The position numbers were made by a program, and so were the translations under genes. From Bacteroidales bacterium (GTDB lineage: Bacteria; Bacteroidota; Bacteroidia; Bacteroidales; P3), in contig JAGCVI010000024.1 of the NCBI GenBank assembly GCA_017962445.1, forward strand, positions 124,001-188,000: DNA of 64,000 nucleotides. The letters are read 5' to 3'. Under the pieces are notes generated by a model. The model was not told the DNA's origin and ran no database searches. It worked only from the letters and a program-made list of their open reading frames with translations. This document shows positions 54,051 to 62,718 of this stretch, piece by piece (the first letter of the stretch is position 1; each line of letters begins with the position of its first letter).

Positions 54051-55523
54051 TTATCTTGAATAGTTAGGAGCTTCGCGGGTGATGGCTATATCGTGCGGAT
54101 GGCTTTCGGTGCGGCCTGCAGCGGTGATGCGGATAAACCTGGCCTGCTGCAGTGTGGCGATATCTTTAGATCCGGTGTAGCCCATACCGGCCTTGAGGCC
54201 GCCGACAAGCTGGTAAAGCACCTCGTTGAGGGTACCTTTGTAAGGCACACGTCCGACAACGCCTTCAGGAACAAGTTTCTTGACATCGGTCTCCTTGTCC
54301 TGGAAATAGCGGTCCTTCGAACCGCTCTGCATAGCCTCGAGCGAGCCCATGCCGCGATACGACTTGAACTTACGTCCTTCGAAGATGATAGTCTCGCCCG
54401 GAGCCTCGTCGACACCTGCAACCAGAGAGCCGATCATAATGCTGCTGGCACCAGCGGCAATAGCCTTGACAATGTCGCCACTGTAGCGGATACCGCCGTC
54501 GGCGATGGCAGGTATGTCGTAGCCGCCCTGTTTCAGCGCGCTGGAGACCTCGCATACAGCAGTAAGCTGAGGCACGCCGATACCGGCGATGATTCGTGTG
54601 GAGCAGATACTGCCAGGGCCAATGCCCACCTTGACTGCGTCGGCGCCAGCTTCGGCCAGCATCAAAGCGGCCTCGCCTGTAGCTATATTGCCAACAACGA
54701 CATCGAGGTTGGGATATTTTGCCTTGACACTCTTAAGAGCCTCGACCACGCGTATGGAGTGGCCGTGGGCGGTATCGATGACAACAGCATCGACATCAGC
54801 GGCGACAAGTGCGTCGACACGGTCCATCATGTCGGCTGTGATACCCACACCGGCAGCCACGCGGAGACGGCCGTTGCTGTCCTTGCATGCGTTGGGGTGC
54901 TCCTTGTTCTTCATGATGTCGCTATAGGTAATAAGACCCACAAACTCTCCTGCTTCGTTGACAACAGGGAGTTTCTCGATCTTATGTTCCTGAAGAATCT
55001 CGGTGGCTTCCTCGAAGGTTGTGCCGACATGTGTGGTGATAAGGTCAGTAATCATTATCTCGCTCAGCGGGCGACTGAGGTTGCGTTCGAAGCGCAAATC
55101 GCGGTTAGTCACCATGCCGATAAGCATCTTGTTGTTGTCCACAATCGGAATACCACCGATGTGATATTCGTGCATGAGGCTGAGTGCGTCCTTTACAAGG
55201 GCGTCCTTGCCCAGAGTCACCGGATCGACGATCATGCCATTCTCGGAACGTTTCACCTTGCGGACCTCGTTGGCCTGGCTTTCGATAGTCATGTTCTTGT
55301 GCAGAACGCCAATGCCGCCTTCCTGAGCCATGCCGATAGCCATAGCAGCCTCGGTAACGGTGTCCATTGCTGCCGACACCATAGGAATATTGAGAGTGAT
55401 GTTGCGTGAGAAGCGCGAGTTAACCTTGACTTCGCGCGGAAGTACGTCAGAATAAGATGGAACGAGGAGGACATCGTCGTATGTCAATCCTTCACCGATG
55501 AATTTTGTGGAATCTGTATACAT
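54051..55523 (-). CDS. guaB: Inosine-5'-monophosphate dehydrogenase
   Basis: A 490-residue enzyme converting IMP to XMP in GTP synthesis. The TIM barrel is interrupted by two CBS domains (about 95-215). The catalytic loop is [11 protein letters not shown] with Cys307, NAD and IMP sites are marked by DTAHGH and [10 protein letters not shown], and the mobile flap contains GRVPYKG. It is the first gene of a minus-strand run with the two isomerase genes, 20 bases apart from the next. Confidence 0.98.
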   Translation of the reverse strand: MYTDSTKFIGEGLTYDDVLLVPSYSDVLPREVKVNSRFSRNITLNIPMVSAAMDTVTEAAMAIGMAQEGGIGVLHKNMTIESQANEVRKVKRSENGMIVDPVTLGKDALVKDALSLMHEYHIGGIPIVDNNKMLIGMVTNRDLRFERNLSRPLSEIMITDLITTHVGTTFEEATEILQEHKIEKLPVVNEAGEFVGLITYSDIMKNKEHPNACKDSNGRLRVAAGVGITADMMDRVDALVAADVDAVVIDTAHGHSIRVVEALKSVKAKYPNLDVVVGNIATGEAALMLAEAGADAVKVGIGPGSICSTRIIAGIGVPQLTAVCEVSSALKQGGYDIPAIADGGIRYSGDIVKAIAAGASSIMIGSLVAGVDEAPGETIIFEGRKFKSYRGMGSLEAMQSGSKDRYFQDKETDVKKLVPEGVVGRVPYKGTLNEVLYQLVGGLKAGMGYTGSKDIATLQQARFIRITAAGRTESHPHDIAITREAPNYSR

Positions 55524-55920
55524 ATCTAAAAAAAATTTCGTGCAAAATTAGCAAAAAAAAAGCATATTTAAATAATAAAAATAAAAACAATCATTAACAT
55601 GTTCTTTATCCGACAAATACAACAGCAGCAATTCTATCGGCGACAAGCATAAAGAGGCGTTGCGCCTTGCGGAAAAAGCAGTTTTTTCACGATTATCGAA
55701 TGTTATAGAAGAACGAAGTTACTGTGCGTTATCAAGACAATCAAGGGAAGTTCATGGAAAGCCATGGAACAGACCGAACATGGCGTCATAACACATTGAC
55801 ACTAAACAATATCAACATCATTCAACTTGACAAATTCCCATTAATCCATTATTTTTCTCCCGAAATGACTCTTCCCAAAATAAAAAGAGGCGTATCGCGT
55901 TATTGTTAAAAATTGAAAAA
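55524..55920. other. 397-base gene-poor gap
   Basis: The gap between divergent guaB and the TPR gene. It holds the guaB -7 box (55543-55550), an AT-rich stretch, and a small hairpin AGGCG-TTG-CGCCT at 55655-55667 followed by TTGCGGAAAAAGC, which recalls the end of the 37-base repeats near 35900. A 61-codon frame at 55724-55909 has no supporting features. No RNA gene was recognised. Confidence 0.5.
55543..55550 (-). promoter_or_regulatory. -7 box for guaB
   Basis: TAATTTTG on the minus strand fits TAnnTTTG, only 20 bases before the guaB start codon, implying a short leader. Confidence 0.45.
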
Positions 55921-56904
55921 ATGAAAAAAATTATCCTCAATCTTATTTTTGCAACGGTTTGTGCAACTACTGCACTCCCCTATGCATCAGCGCAAAGCCT
56001 GTATGAACGTTTCGACAAGGCATGTGAAAACACCGACAGTCTGGACTATGACGAAATGGAGTATTGTATCAACGAGATGCGAAGATTGAACGACGTGAGT
56101 TCTGAACGATTCATTGACGAGTTCAACTACTATGTCTTCAAGTCATACTACAATTCAGGGATAATCATGTCCACTGAGCTGCCCGACGAGGAAGGCATAA
56201 AAGTACAATACGAGATGACGCAAGACGGCGAGATTGAGGGATATATGTACTACATTGAGAAATACGACAACACATATGCCGACTCGGCAATCATGGCCAT
56301 AAAGGAGGGCATTCGACTCCATCCAGAGAACCTATACATGAGGTTCGGACACATCCACTTCCTGTCGCTTCTGAAGAGATGGGAAGACTACACCGTGGCC
56401 ATCGAAAACACACTGGACTACAGCAAGAAAATCAAAAACAACTGGTATTATCCCGGTATAGACGCTCCTATGGACACCGTGCTCATCTACTCGATTCTCG
56501 AATACGAATCGCGCCTTTTAGATGCCTGCGAGCTAACGCCTGAAACGATGGAAGAGGACGCGGAACTGACCGCCATGATGCGGCGCATAGCCCAGAAAAT
56601 GCTGGATCTGTATCCCGACAACGGCGTTCAATACAATATCATGGCCGTGAGCTACAACGCCATGGACAATTACAGTCAAGCATTGCCGTGGCTGCTTAAG
56701 GCCGAGAAGCAGAGCCCGAAAGACATGATAGTGCTGTTCAACATCGTCAACACATACAACTACCTGTACGACGACAAGAATGTGAAGAAATATCTGAAAA
56801 AAATAAAGAAATATGGCGATGACGAGCTCAAAGAGAAAGCACAGAAATGGATAGATGAAATGAAATACGTTCCAAACGCAGAGCGACACTACAACTATGA
56901 CTAA
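55921..56904 (+). CDS. Secreted TPR-like protein
   Basis: A 327-residue protein with a signal peptide (ending near ASAQ). The mature part is helical with TPR-like pairs, clearest at the C-terminal end (YNIMAVSYNAMDNYSQALPWLLKAEKQSPKDMIVLFN split over two helices) and in IRLHPENLYMRFGHIHFL. I start at ATG 55921 because the signal peptide begins there. It probably mediates protein contacts in the periplasm. Its end overlaps the next gene by eight bases, so the two are coupled. Confidence 0.7.
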   Translation: MKKIILNLIFATVCATTALPYASAQSLYERFDKACENTDSLDYDEMEYCINEMRRLNDVSSERFIDEFNYYVFKSYYNSGIIMSTELPDEEGIKVQYEMTQDGEIEGYMYYIEKYDNTYADSAIMAIKEGIRLHPENLYMRFGHIHFLSLLKRWEDYTVAIENTLDYSKKIKNNWYYPGIDAPMDTVLIYSILEYESRLLDACELTPETMEEDAELTAMMRRIAQKMLDLYPDNGVQYNIMAVSYNAMDNYSQALPWLLKAEKQSPKDMIVLFNIVNTYNYLYDDKNVKKYLKKIKKYGDDELKEKAQKWIDEMKYVPNAERHYNYD

Positions 56905-58222
56905 AAGAATTATATTATTGGCTCTTCTGGCCGCAACCATGACGCTGCGGGCACAGGAGACGGTTCCGCCAAGGCAGCCCATCACGCTCCTCAACAGTGC
57001 AAATTCAAGCATGCACATGCTTTACGACGAGCCTCCCTCAACACTAGACATGAGGTTGAGCGAGAATCACCTACTGCTTGACATTGACGCTGCAGGCTTC
57101 TTCTTCGATGCCGAGTACGCCACTCCGATGGCAAAAGGCTATACGGTGACAGGCTTCCGACTCTCTCCCACCCTGGTATATGGAATCAACAATCGGGCTC
57201 AACTGCGCGTGGGATTAAATGCAAGCCTTTTTGCCGGACTCGACTCGATGTACAGATTGCGTCCGACTTTTTCTCTTGTATACAAACCCTCTGAATGGCT
57301 CACACTGGTTGCCGGAACCATCTACGGCAGCTATAGCCATCGACTCGATGCACCTGTCTACGACCCTTCACGATGGATTTACAACTATCAGGAAGACGGG
57401 CTTCAGATTCTGACCAAAACCAAAATGTGGAGCAGCGACACCTGGCTGGACTGGAGCCACTACCTCACCCCTTGGACTGCTGATCAGGAGCGTTTCACGA
57501 TGGGCAGCCAGCATGTTGTAAGCTTTTTTAAATACACCAGAACAACCGGGGAGCCGATCCGTCCATGTTGCGCTGAGCGGAAAGCCGTGCACGACACAAT
57601 GTGCATAGACACCATTGTAGCCTTTATCGGCGACTGCTTCAGACCAGAGCGACAAAGCTTCAATATCGACATCCCCTTCCATTTTGTAGCCAGTCATAGA
57701 GGCGGTGAGGTCAAGACAATAGACACCAACACCGTGACGACATTCAATGAGCGCATAGGGGTTCGTTTGCAGTACACATCTAACAAGAAACACACGCATC
57801 GCTTCACACTTGACTTGCCATTCTACTACTATCAGCTTGAAGACAAAGACCTTGACAACGGAGGCAAAGGCTTCTACCCCATGCTCACCTACGAGTTCAA
57901 GAGCATAGACAGAAACGAACGCAAAGGATGGAGTCTGCTGGCATCGGCCGGATGGTGGCATGGCGACCACTACTTCAGCGCTTACGGCAGCCCCCAGTTC
58001 TGGTCGGTGAACGCCTACTCGTCGCTCCACATGCCGGCAAATGCGGCCACCGTCAATGCAGACATGAGGAACATGCTGACATTCAGCGCAGCCGTCGAAC
58101 ATGAATATCGAGGCCTGAATATCGGTTTGAACGTCAATGCATACTACGACACCGACCTCAAGAAAACCGACCTGCTGTTCGGTTTTTACATGCGATTCAA
58201 AGGAAGATTTAAATTATTGTAA
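56897..58222 (+). CDS. Outer-membrane barrel-like protein of a TPR cluster
   Basis: A 441-residue protein with a signal peptide (ending near LRAQ) and many amphipathic strands: YTVTGFRLSPTLVYGI, AQLRVGLNASLFAGL, FSLVYKPSEWLTLVAG, HRFTLDLPFYYYQLE, WSLLASAGWWHG, LNIGLNVNAYYDTDL. The last strand is LLFGFYMRFKGRFKLL. It reads as an outer-membrane beta-barrel, but I do not recognise the family. A cysteine cluster (PCCAERKAVHDTMC) sits in a loop. It overlaps the TPR gene upstream and is followed after 2 bases by another TPR gene. Confidence 0.65.
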   Translation: MTKRIILLALLAATMTLRAQETVPPRQPITLLNSANSSMHMLYDEPPSTLDMRLSENHLLLDIDAAGFFFDAEYATPMAKGYTVTGFRLSPTLVYGINNRAQLRVGLNASLFAGLDSMYRLRPTFSLVYKPSEWLTLVAGTIYGSYSHRLDAPVYDPSRWIYNYQEDGLQILTKTKMWSSDTWLDWSHYLTPWTADQERFTMGSQHVVSFFKYTRTTGEPIRPCCAERKAVHDTMCIDTIVAFIGDCFRPERQSFNIDIPFHFVASHRGGEVKTIDTNTVTTFNERIGVRLQYTSNKKHTHRFTLDLPFYYYQLEDKDLDNGGKGFYPMLTYEFKSIDRNERKGWSLLASAGWWHGDHYFSAYGSPQFWSVNAYSSLHMPANAATVNADMRNMLTFSAAVEHEYRGLNIGLNVNAYYDTDLKKTDLLFGFYMRFKGRFKLL

Positions 58223-58224
58223 CA

Positions 58225-60105
58225 ATGAAAAAAATATTTATTCTGTTAGTGGCTGTCAGCCTTGTAGGCGTTGCCGGAGCCCAAACCCGCAAAGGCAAAA
58301 CAAAAAACAATGAAAAGGACAAGCAAGCATTGTACGAAGAATATCTAAACAATGGAAAATCGCTGTACAACAAAGAAAAATACAACGAGGCGAGAACGCT
58401 TTTCCTACAATGCATAGCACTCGACACCACACACGGAGAGCCTTACGCTTACCTCGCAAGCACTGAATATTTAATTAGTCAAGATATCACCTACAGTCTA
58501 GACGATATAGAAGAATATTATGGAGAGGAAACGGAAGAGGAATACGCAGAACCCCAATTCACTGAAATTGAGGATACAGAAGCTACAGACATAGATTATG
58601 AAGCCATCATAGATTCGATGCTCGCCTTGTCCAACAGCTATTCAGATAAAGCGTTGAAAAAGCTGAAGCCCGAAGAGTACGAACTCACAATAAAGACGCT
58701 GTGCACCAGGGCTCTGACCGACAGCGACAATTATGAATTCATTAGCAAAGCCTACGATATTGTACAGGAACACAAAGTATTGGACAATTGTCCCCCGTTC
58801 CATAATGTGTGGATGCTGGATTTCAGTGACGACATGGGAGCCTTTCTTGAATATATTTACTCGAAGAAAATTGAATGTGCTGAAAACGAATACTGTGACG
58901 ACTATATTGGAGTTGACGACAAAACAAGAGTTCTGGCGCTTATCGAGCTTCAAAAAACCGTATTACGTCATACCAATGACAATATGTCATTATTAACCAG
59001 CATTGGACAGCTGAAATATAATATTGGCAATGAATACAGTAAATTGGAGATGTTAGACAGCGCTTATTACTATTACTCCATAATAACCGACGATGAGATA
59101 AGAGAGAATGACCTGCAAGGACACCACGCGTGGTGTGCGTTTACACTTTATTGCATGAATCGTTACAAGGAATCCATCGACCAGACAGTGAAAAACATAT
59201 TGATAAAAGAAGATTACGCCTGGTATTATATTCAGATGCCTTTAAACATCGATTATGAAAAAGATTTGACAGACAGACTGATGCAGGTTTCCAACAGATT
59301 CGACAATGACGACTGGTTGGAGATGATGAGATACCTTCAAATTCAACAAAAATACGACAAGTCATTAGAGGTATACGACAAGTTGGAGAAAGAGGGAAGA
59401 ACAAGTCCTGAAATAAAAATAATGCAATGCGTAGGACTATTCTATACAGACAGATACAAGGAAACAATAAAGAGAGTTGACGAACTGACAAAGGAAATGA
59501 GCGATGTCTACTCACTCCAATACTATAAATGCATGGCACAGTATGCCCTTGGCAAGAAGAAAGACGCCTATAAAACCGCCTACAAATTCAAGGAAACATT
59601 CAATAGTTATTATGCACTGATAGATATTGAATACATGGATAAAAAATTTGACTCTGTAATACATCATACCACCTCAGAAATAGAAAAGTTAATGTTTCCG
59701 ACCACTAACCAGACTGCACTTGCCTATATGATGCAAAGAGCCTACAGCTATATTTTCACCAACAATACGACATCAGCAAAGGTTGATCTCGATGTAATAG
59801 TACACTATTCCAAGAACATAGACCACCAGGCACATGCACTTGTGGAACTTGGGAGAAATGAAGAAGCAATCGACCTAATGAATAGTGTTCGTTCCATCAA
59901 CGAAAGGAATCCCCGTCACTATAAAAGCCTTACAACGTTGTATACACGCATGGGCAGAACCGACGAGGCTCTCAAGAACCTTGAAAGAGCTTTCGAACTG
60001 GGCTACAGCGACTTCTTCTTCCTTGACAACACACCCCTACTAGACCCAATCAGAGACACACCGAAATACAAGGAGCTTGTAAAAAAATACAAGAAAACGC
60101 TCTGA
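58225..60105 (+). CDS. Secreted TPR-repeat protein
   Basis: A 626-residue protein with a signal peptide (ending near AGAQ) and TPR-type helices through most of its length. The best units are LYNKEKYNEARTLFLQCIAL near the start and RMGRTDEALKNLERAFELGY at the end, with looser ones between. An acidic stretch (about 95-125) lies after the first repeat. It forms a three-gene cluster with the TPR-like and barrel-like genes upstream, 2 bases apart from the latter, suggesting a shared envelope complex. Confidence 0.72.
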   Translation: MKKIFILLVAVSLVGVAGAQTRKGKTKNNEKDKQALYEEYLNNGKSLYNKEKYNEARTLFLQCIALDTTHGEPYAYLASTEYLISQDITYSLDDIEEYYGEETEEEYAEPQFTEIEDTEATDIDYEAIIDSMLALSNSYSDKALKKLKPEEYELTIKTLCTRALTDSDNYEFISKAYDIVQEHKVLDNCPPFHNVWMLDFSDDMGAFLEYIYSKKIECAENEYCDDYIGVDDKTRVLALIELQKTVLRHTNDNMSLLTSIGQLKYNIGNEYSKLEMLDSAYYYYSIITDDEIRENDLQGHHAWCAFTLYCMNRYKESIDQTVKNILIKEDYAWYYIQMPLNIDYEKDLTDRLMQVSNRFDNDDWLEMMRYLQIQQKYDKSLEVYDKLEKEGRTSPEIKIMQCVGLFYTDRYKETIKRVDELTKEMSDVYSLQYYKCMAQYALGKKKDAYKTAYKFKETFNSYYALIDIEYMDKKFDSVIHHTTSEIEKLMFPTTNQTALAYMMQRAYSYIFTNNTTSAKVDLDVIVHYSKNIDHQAHALVELGRNEEAIDLMNSVRSINERNPRHYKSLTTLYTRMGRTDEALKNLERAFELGYSDFFFLDNTPLLDPIRDTPKYKELVKKYKKTL

Positions 60106-60138
60106 TAGCCGATATTGCAACCCAGTTGCAGAACTATC
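60104..60138 (+). promoter_or_regulatory. Nested inverted repeats upstream of the metal ATPase gene
   Basis: TGCAA-CCCAG-TTGCA (60116-60130) is a perfect inner dyad, with GATAG (60104-60108) and CTATC (60134-60138) as outer arms. It lies over the end of the TPR gene and directly in front of the -7 box at 60143-60150. It could be the operator of the Fur-family protein encoded downstream, or a terminator hairpin for the TPR gene. Confidence 0.4.
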
Positions 60139-60142
60139 GCCA

Positions 60143-60150
60143 TATCTTTG
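60143..60150 (+). promoter_or_regulatory. -7 box for the metal ATPase gene
   Basis: TATCTTTG matches TAnnTTTG, 33 bases before the ATG at 60184. It supports that ATG, because longer in-frame readings would start upstream of this box. Confidence 0.45.
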
Positions 60151-60183
60151 CAATCAGAAACAACAAACCAAAACTGCAAAGAT

Positions 60184-62127
60184 ATGGCTCATAATCACCA
60201 CGATACAGAACATCACCATCACCACCATCATCACCATGAAGGCGAAACGCGTCATGGCGTTATCAATATTATCATCACAGCCGTATTGCTGGCCGCAGCA
60301 GTGATAGTTGAACACTCGTGCGACCTTGACACTTGGCAGCTTCTTATCGTTTATCTTGTGCCCTACCTTATGGCGGGCCTTCACACCCTGAAGGAGGCTG
60401 CAGAGGGGCTGGAGCACGGAGACGTGTTCAACGAGAACTTCCTGATGTCGATTGCCACCATAGGAGCATTGTCCATTGGTTTTATGCCCGATGCCGAGCC
60501 ACAGTTTGCAGAGGCTGTGTTTGTGATGCTCTTCTTTCAGGTGGGCGAACTTTTCGAGACCTACGCCGAAGGCAAGAGTCGCAAAAGCATTGAACACCTC
60601 ATGGACATACGTCCCGATACTGCCACTGTGGAGCGCGACGGACAGACCGTTGTGGTAAGCCCCGACGAGGTGAGTGTCGGCGAGACAATCATACTGCGCC
60701 CCGGCGAGAAGGTGCCGCTCGACGCCATAGTCATAGAAGGGTCTACAACGCTCAACACCATGGCCTTGACAGGTGAGAGCATGCCGCGCGAAGTCGGAGA
60801 GGGCGACGAGATAATATCTGGCTGCGTGAATATAAGCGGCACCGTGAAGGCACATACCACAAAGAGTTTTGGCGAAAGCACCGTGTCGAAAATCATCAGA
60901 CTTGTCGAAGAGGCCGGTGAGCACAAGTCGCACAGCGAGGCATTTATAACCCGCTTTGCGAGAATATACACACCGGTAGTAGTCATTGCGGCACTCCTGC
61001 TTGCATTGTTGCCCCCGCTTTTTGCCGACAGTTTCGTCGAAGCATTTACAGTGTGGCTATACCGTGCACTTCTGTTCCTGGTTGTCTCTTGTCCATGTGC
61101 GCTTGTCATCAGCGTACCGCTCACCTTCTTCGGCGGCATCGGCGGCGCGTCGCGCAAGGGCATACTGATAAAAGGAGCAAACCACATCGACACACTTGCG
61201 AATGTCGACACCATGGTTTTCGACAAGACCGGCACGTTGACACGCGGACAATTTGCTGTAACCGCAGTGCATCCAGAGAGCTGCAATGCACAACACCTAC
61301 TGCACCTTGCAGCCCATGTGGAGCACTATTCCACCCACCCTATCGGGGCAGCACTGCGCGACGCGTTCCCTGACGAGGCCACCGATGGCTGTATTGTTAC
61401 CGACATGAGCGAAATCGCAGGCCAAGGCATCCGCGCCCGCGTGGGAGACAAAGATGTGTGCGTCGGAAACAGCCGACTGATGGAAAGCATTGGAGCCCAG
61501 TGGCACGATTGCGACCACACAGGGACTATAATACATATAGCCATTGACGGAATCTATGCCGGACACATAGTTATCAATGACACGGTAAAGGACGACAGCG
61601 CAGAGGCAATAGCCAAACTCCGCGGACTCGGTGTAGAACGAATTGTCATGCTGACTGGCGACCGCAAAGAGACAGGTGCCGCAGTTGCAAAGCAGCTTGC
61701 AATAGATGAATGGCATTGCGAACTGATGCCGGCCGACAAGGTAGCAGAAATCGAAAGGCTGACGATATCGGAAAGAGAGGGACATAAACTTGCTTTCGTG
61801 GGCGACGGTATCAACGACGCACCCGTGCTGGCACGTGCCGACGTAGGCATAGCCATGGGCGGGCTAGGCAGCGACGCGGCAGTCGAGGCTGCAGATGTGG
61901 TGCTGATGGACGACAACCCCGCCAAAACAGCCCTCGCCATAAGCATAGCACGCCGCACACTGCGCATAGCCCGGCAGAATGTCGCCTTTGCCATCGGAGT
62001 GAAAGTGGCAGTGCTGTTGCTTGCCGTAGTGGGCGTTGCAACCATGTGGATGGCCGTTTTTGCCGATGTCGGAGTCACCGTGCTGGCTGTATTAAATGCC
62101 ATGAGGGCACTAAAAGCCAAAGATTAA
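60184..62127 (+). CDS. P1B-type heavy-metal ATPase (Zn/Cd-type)
   Basis: A 647-residue metal export ATPase. Motifs are TGES (LTGESMPRE), membrane CPC in SCPCALVISVPL, phosphorylated DKTGTLT, the HP motif in STHPIGAAL and GDGINDAPVLARADVGIAMG. The last helices have GVKVAVLL and FADVGVTVL, the Lys and Asp typical of Zn2+/Cd2+/Pb2+ pumps. Instead of an HMA domain the N-terminus has a His tract (nine consecutive His at residues 10-18). I use ATG 60184, which begins MAHNHHD; an upstream in-frame TTG at 60115 would add an unlikely leader. The Fur-family gene follows after 12 bases. Confidence 0.95.
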   Translation: MAHNHHDTEHHHHHHHHHEGETRHGVINIIITAVLLAAAVIVEHSCDLDTWQLLIVYLVPYLMAGLHTLKEAAEGLEHGDVFNENFLMSIATIGALSIGFMPDAEPQFAEAVFVMLFFQVGELFETYAEGKSRKSIEHLMDIRPDTATVERDGQTVVVSPDEVSVGETIILRPGEKVPLDAIVIEGSTTLNTMALTGESMPREVGEGDEIISGCVNISGTVKAHTTKSFGESTVSKIIRLVEEAGEHKSHSEAFITRFARIYTPVVVIAALLLALLPPLFADSFVEAFTVWLYRALLFLVVSCPCALVISVPLTFFGGIGGASRKGILIKGANHIDTLANVDTMVFDKTGTLTRGQFAVTAVHPESCNAQHLLHLAAHVEHYSTHPIGAALRDAFPDEATDGCIVTDMSEIAGQGIRARVGDKDVCVGNSRLMESIGAQWHDCDHTGTIIHIAIDGIYAGHIVINDTVKDDSAEAIAKLRGLGVERIVMLTGDRKETGAAVAKQLAIDEWHCELMPADKVAEIERLTISEREGHKLAFVGDGINDAPVLARADVGIAMGGLGSDAAVEAADVVLMDDNPAKTALAISIARRTLRIARQNVAFAIGVKVAVLLLAVVGVATMWMAVFADVGVTVLAVLNAMRALKAKD

Positions 62128-62139
62128 CGTTACTAAGAT

Positions 62140-62556
62140 ATGACAGACGAAGAGACTCTGCACAACGCAGGAATACGTGTAACAGCCGTAAGGCTTATGA
62201 TTTGGAAACAGATACGTCATGGTTTTGAAGGCGTTTTCAGCCTTTACGACCTCGAGGCGGCTCTGCCCACCGTGGACCGCAGCACCCTTTTCCGCACACT
62301 GACATTGTTGAGCGACAACCACCTGCTGCACAACGTCGACGACGGCAGCGGCTCACAGAAATACTGCGTCTGCCACCACGACGACACCCGCCAGTGCATG
62401 GGCCACGTACACCTGACCTGCACAAAATGCCACAACACCTTCTGCCTGACCGATGTCAAGATTCCGCAGGTGCCGTTGCCTGAAGGCTTCGCGGTTGAGG
62501 AAACCGAATACATAGTGAAAGGAATCTGCTCCCATTGCACAAGGAAACATAAATAG
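62140..62556 (+). CDS. Fur-family metal-responsive regulator
   Basis: A 138-residue Fur-superfamily repressor with a winged-helix N-terminal half (GIRVTAVRLMIWKQI, SLYDLEAALPTVDRSTLFRTLTLL) and a C-terminal half with HVHLTCTKCHNTFC and ICSHC, giving two CxxC pairs for the structural zinc. Its place behind a zinc/cadmium-type ATPase suggests it senses zinc (Zur-like) or an excess metal and controls the pump, but subtype cannot be read with certainty. Upstream genes show a candidate dyad at 60104-60138. Confidence 0.9.
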   Translation: MTDEETLHNAGIRVTAVRLMIWKQIRHGFEGVFSLYDLEAALPTVDRSTLFRTLTLLSDNHLLHNVDDGSGSQKYCVCHHDDTRQCMGHVHLTCTKCHNTFCLTDVKIPQVPLPEGFAVEETEYIVKGICSHCTRKHK

Positions 62557-62583
62557 CCAAAGTATCCTGTTCTTTTTTATACG

Positions 62584-62665
62584 TGCACTTTTCTTAGTGC
62601 AAACCTCGAAATAAATGCACTTTTTTTAGTGCAAATTATGGGATAAATGCACTTTTTTTAGTGCA
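62584..62665 (+). promoter_or_regulatory. Three 18-base palindromes at exact 32-base period
   Basis: Copies of TGCACTTTTTTTAGTGCA (first copy with C at position 10) lie at 62584-62601, 62616-62633 and 62648-62665. Each has arms TGCACT and AGTGCA around six bases. The start-to-start distance is exactly 32 in both cases, about three turns of DNA, so all copies face one side of the helix. They end 17 bases before the -7 box of the ATPase gene and look like an operator array. Confidence 0.75.
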
Positions 62666-62682
62666 GATTGAAAAATAATTCG

Positions 62683-62690
62683 TATTTTTG
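62683..62690 (+). promoter_or_regulatory. -7 box for the AAA ATPase gene
   Basis: TATTTTTG matches TAnnTTTG, 28 bases before the ATG at 62719. The usual -33 region falls on the third palindrome, so binding there would block the promoter. Confidence 0.5.
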
Positions 62691-62718
62691 CAGCCGGAAA
62701 TTAAAATAAAATAACACC

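Noticed and set aside
54093-55409. A 438-codon plus-strand frame opposite guaB
   Set aside because: guaB is unmistakable on the other strand, and the antisense translation shows no recognisable domain.
55724-55909. A 61-codon frame in the 397-base gap
   Set aside because: No promoter, signal, or conserved-looking sequence, and it overlaps the likely leader of the TPR gene.
60115-60183. An upstream TTG start for the metal ATPase
   Set aside because: It lies before the -7 box and adds a leader unlike any pump; the ATG at 60184 begins the His-rich terminus.
62584-62665. The three regular repeats considered as a CRISPR array
   Set aside because: The 18-base repeats and 14-base spacers are far too short, the spacers are AT-rich and partly alike, and no cas gene is present; a promoter follows at once.
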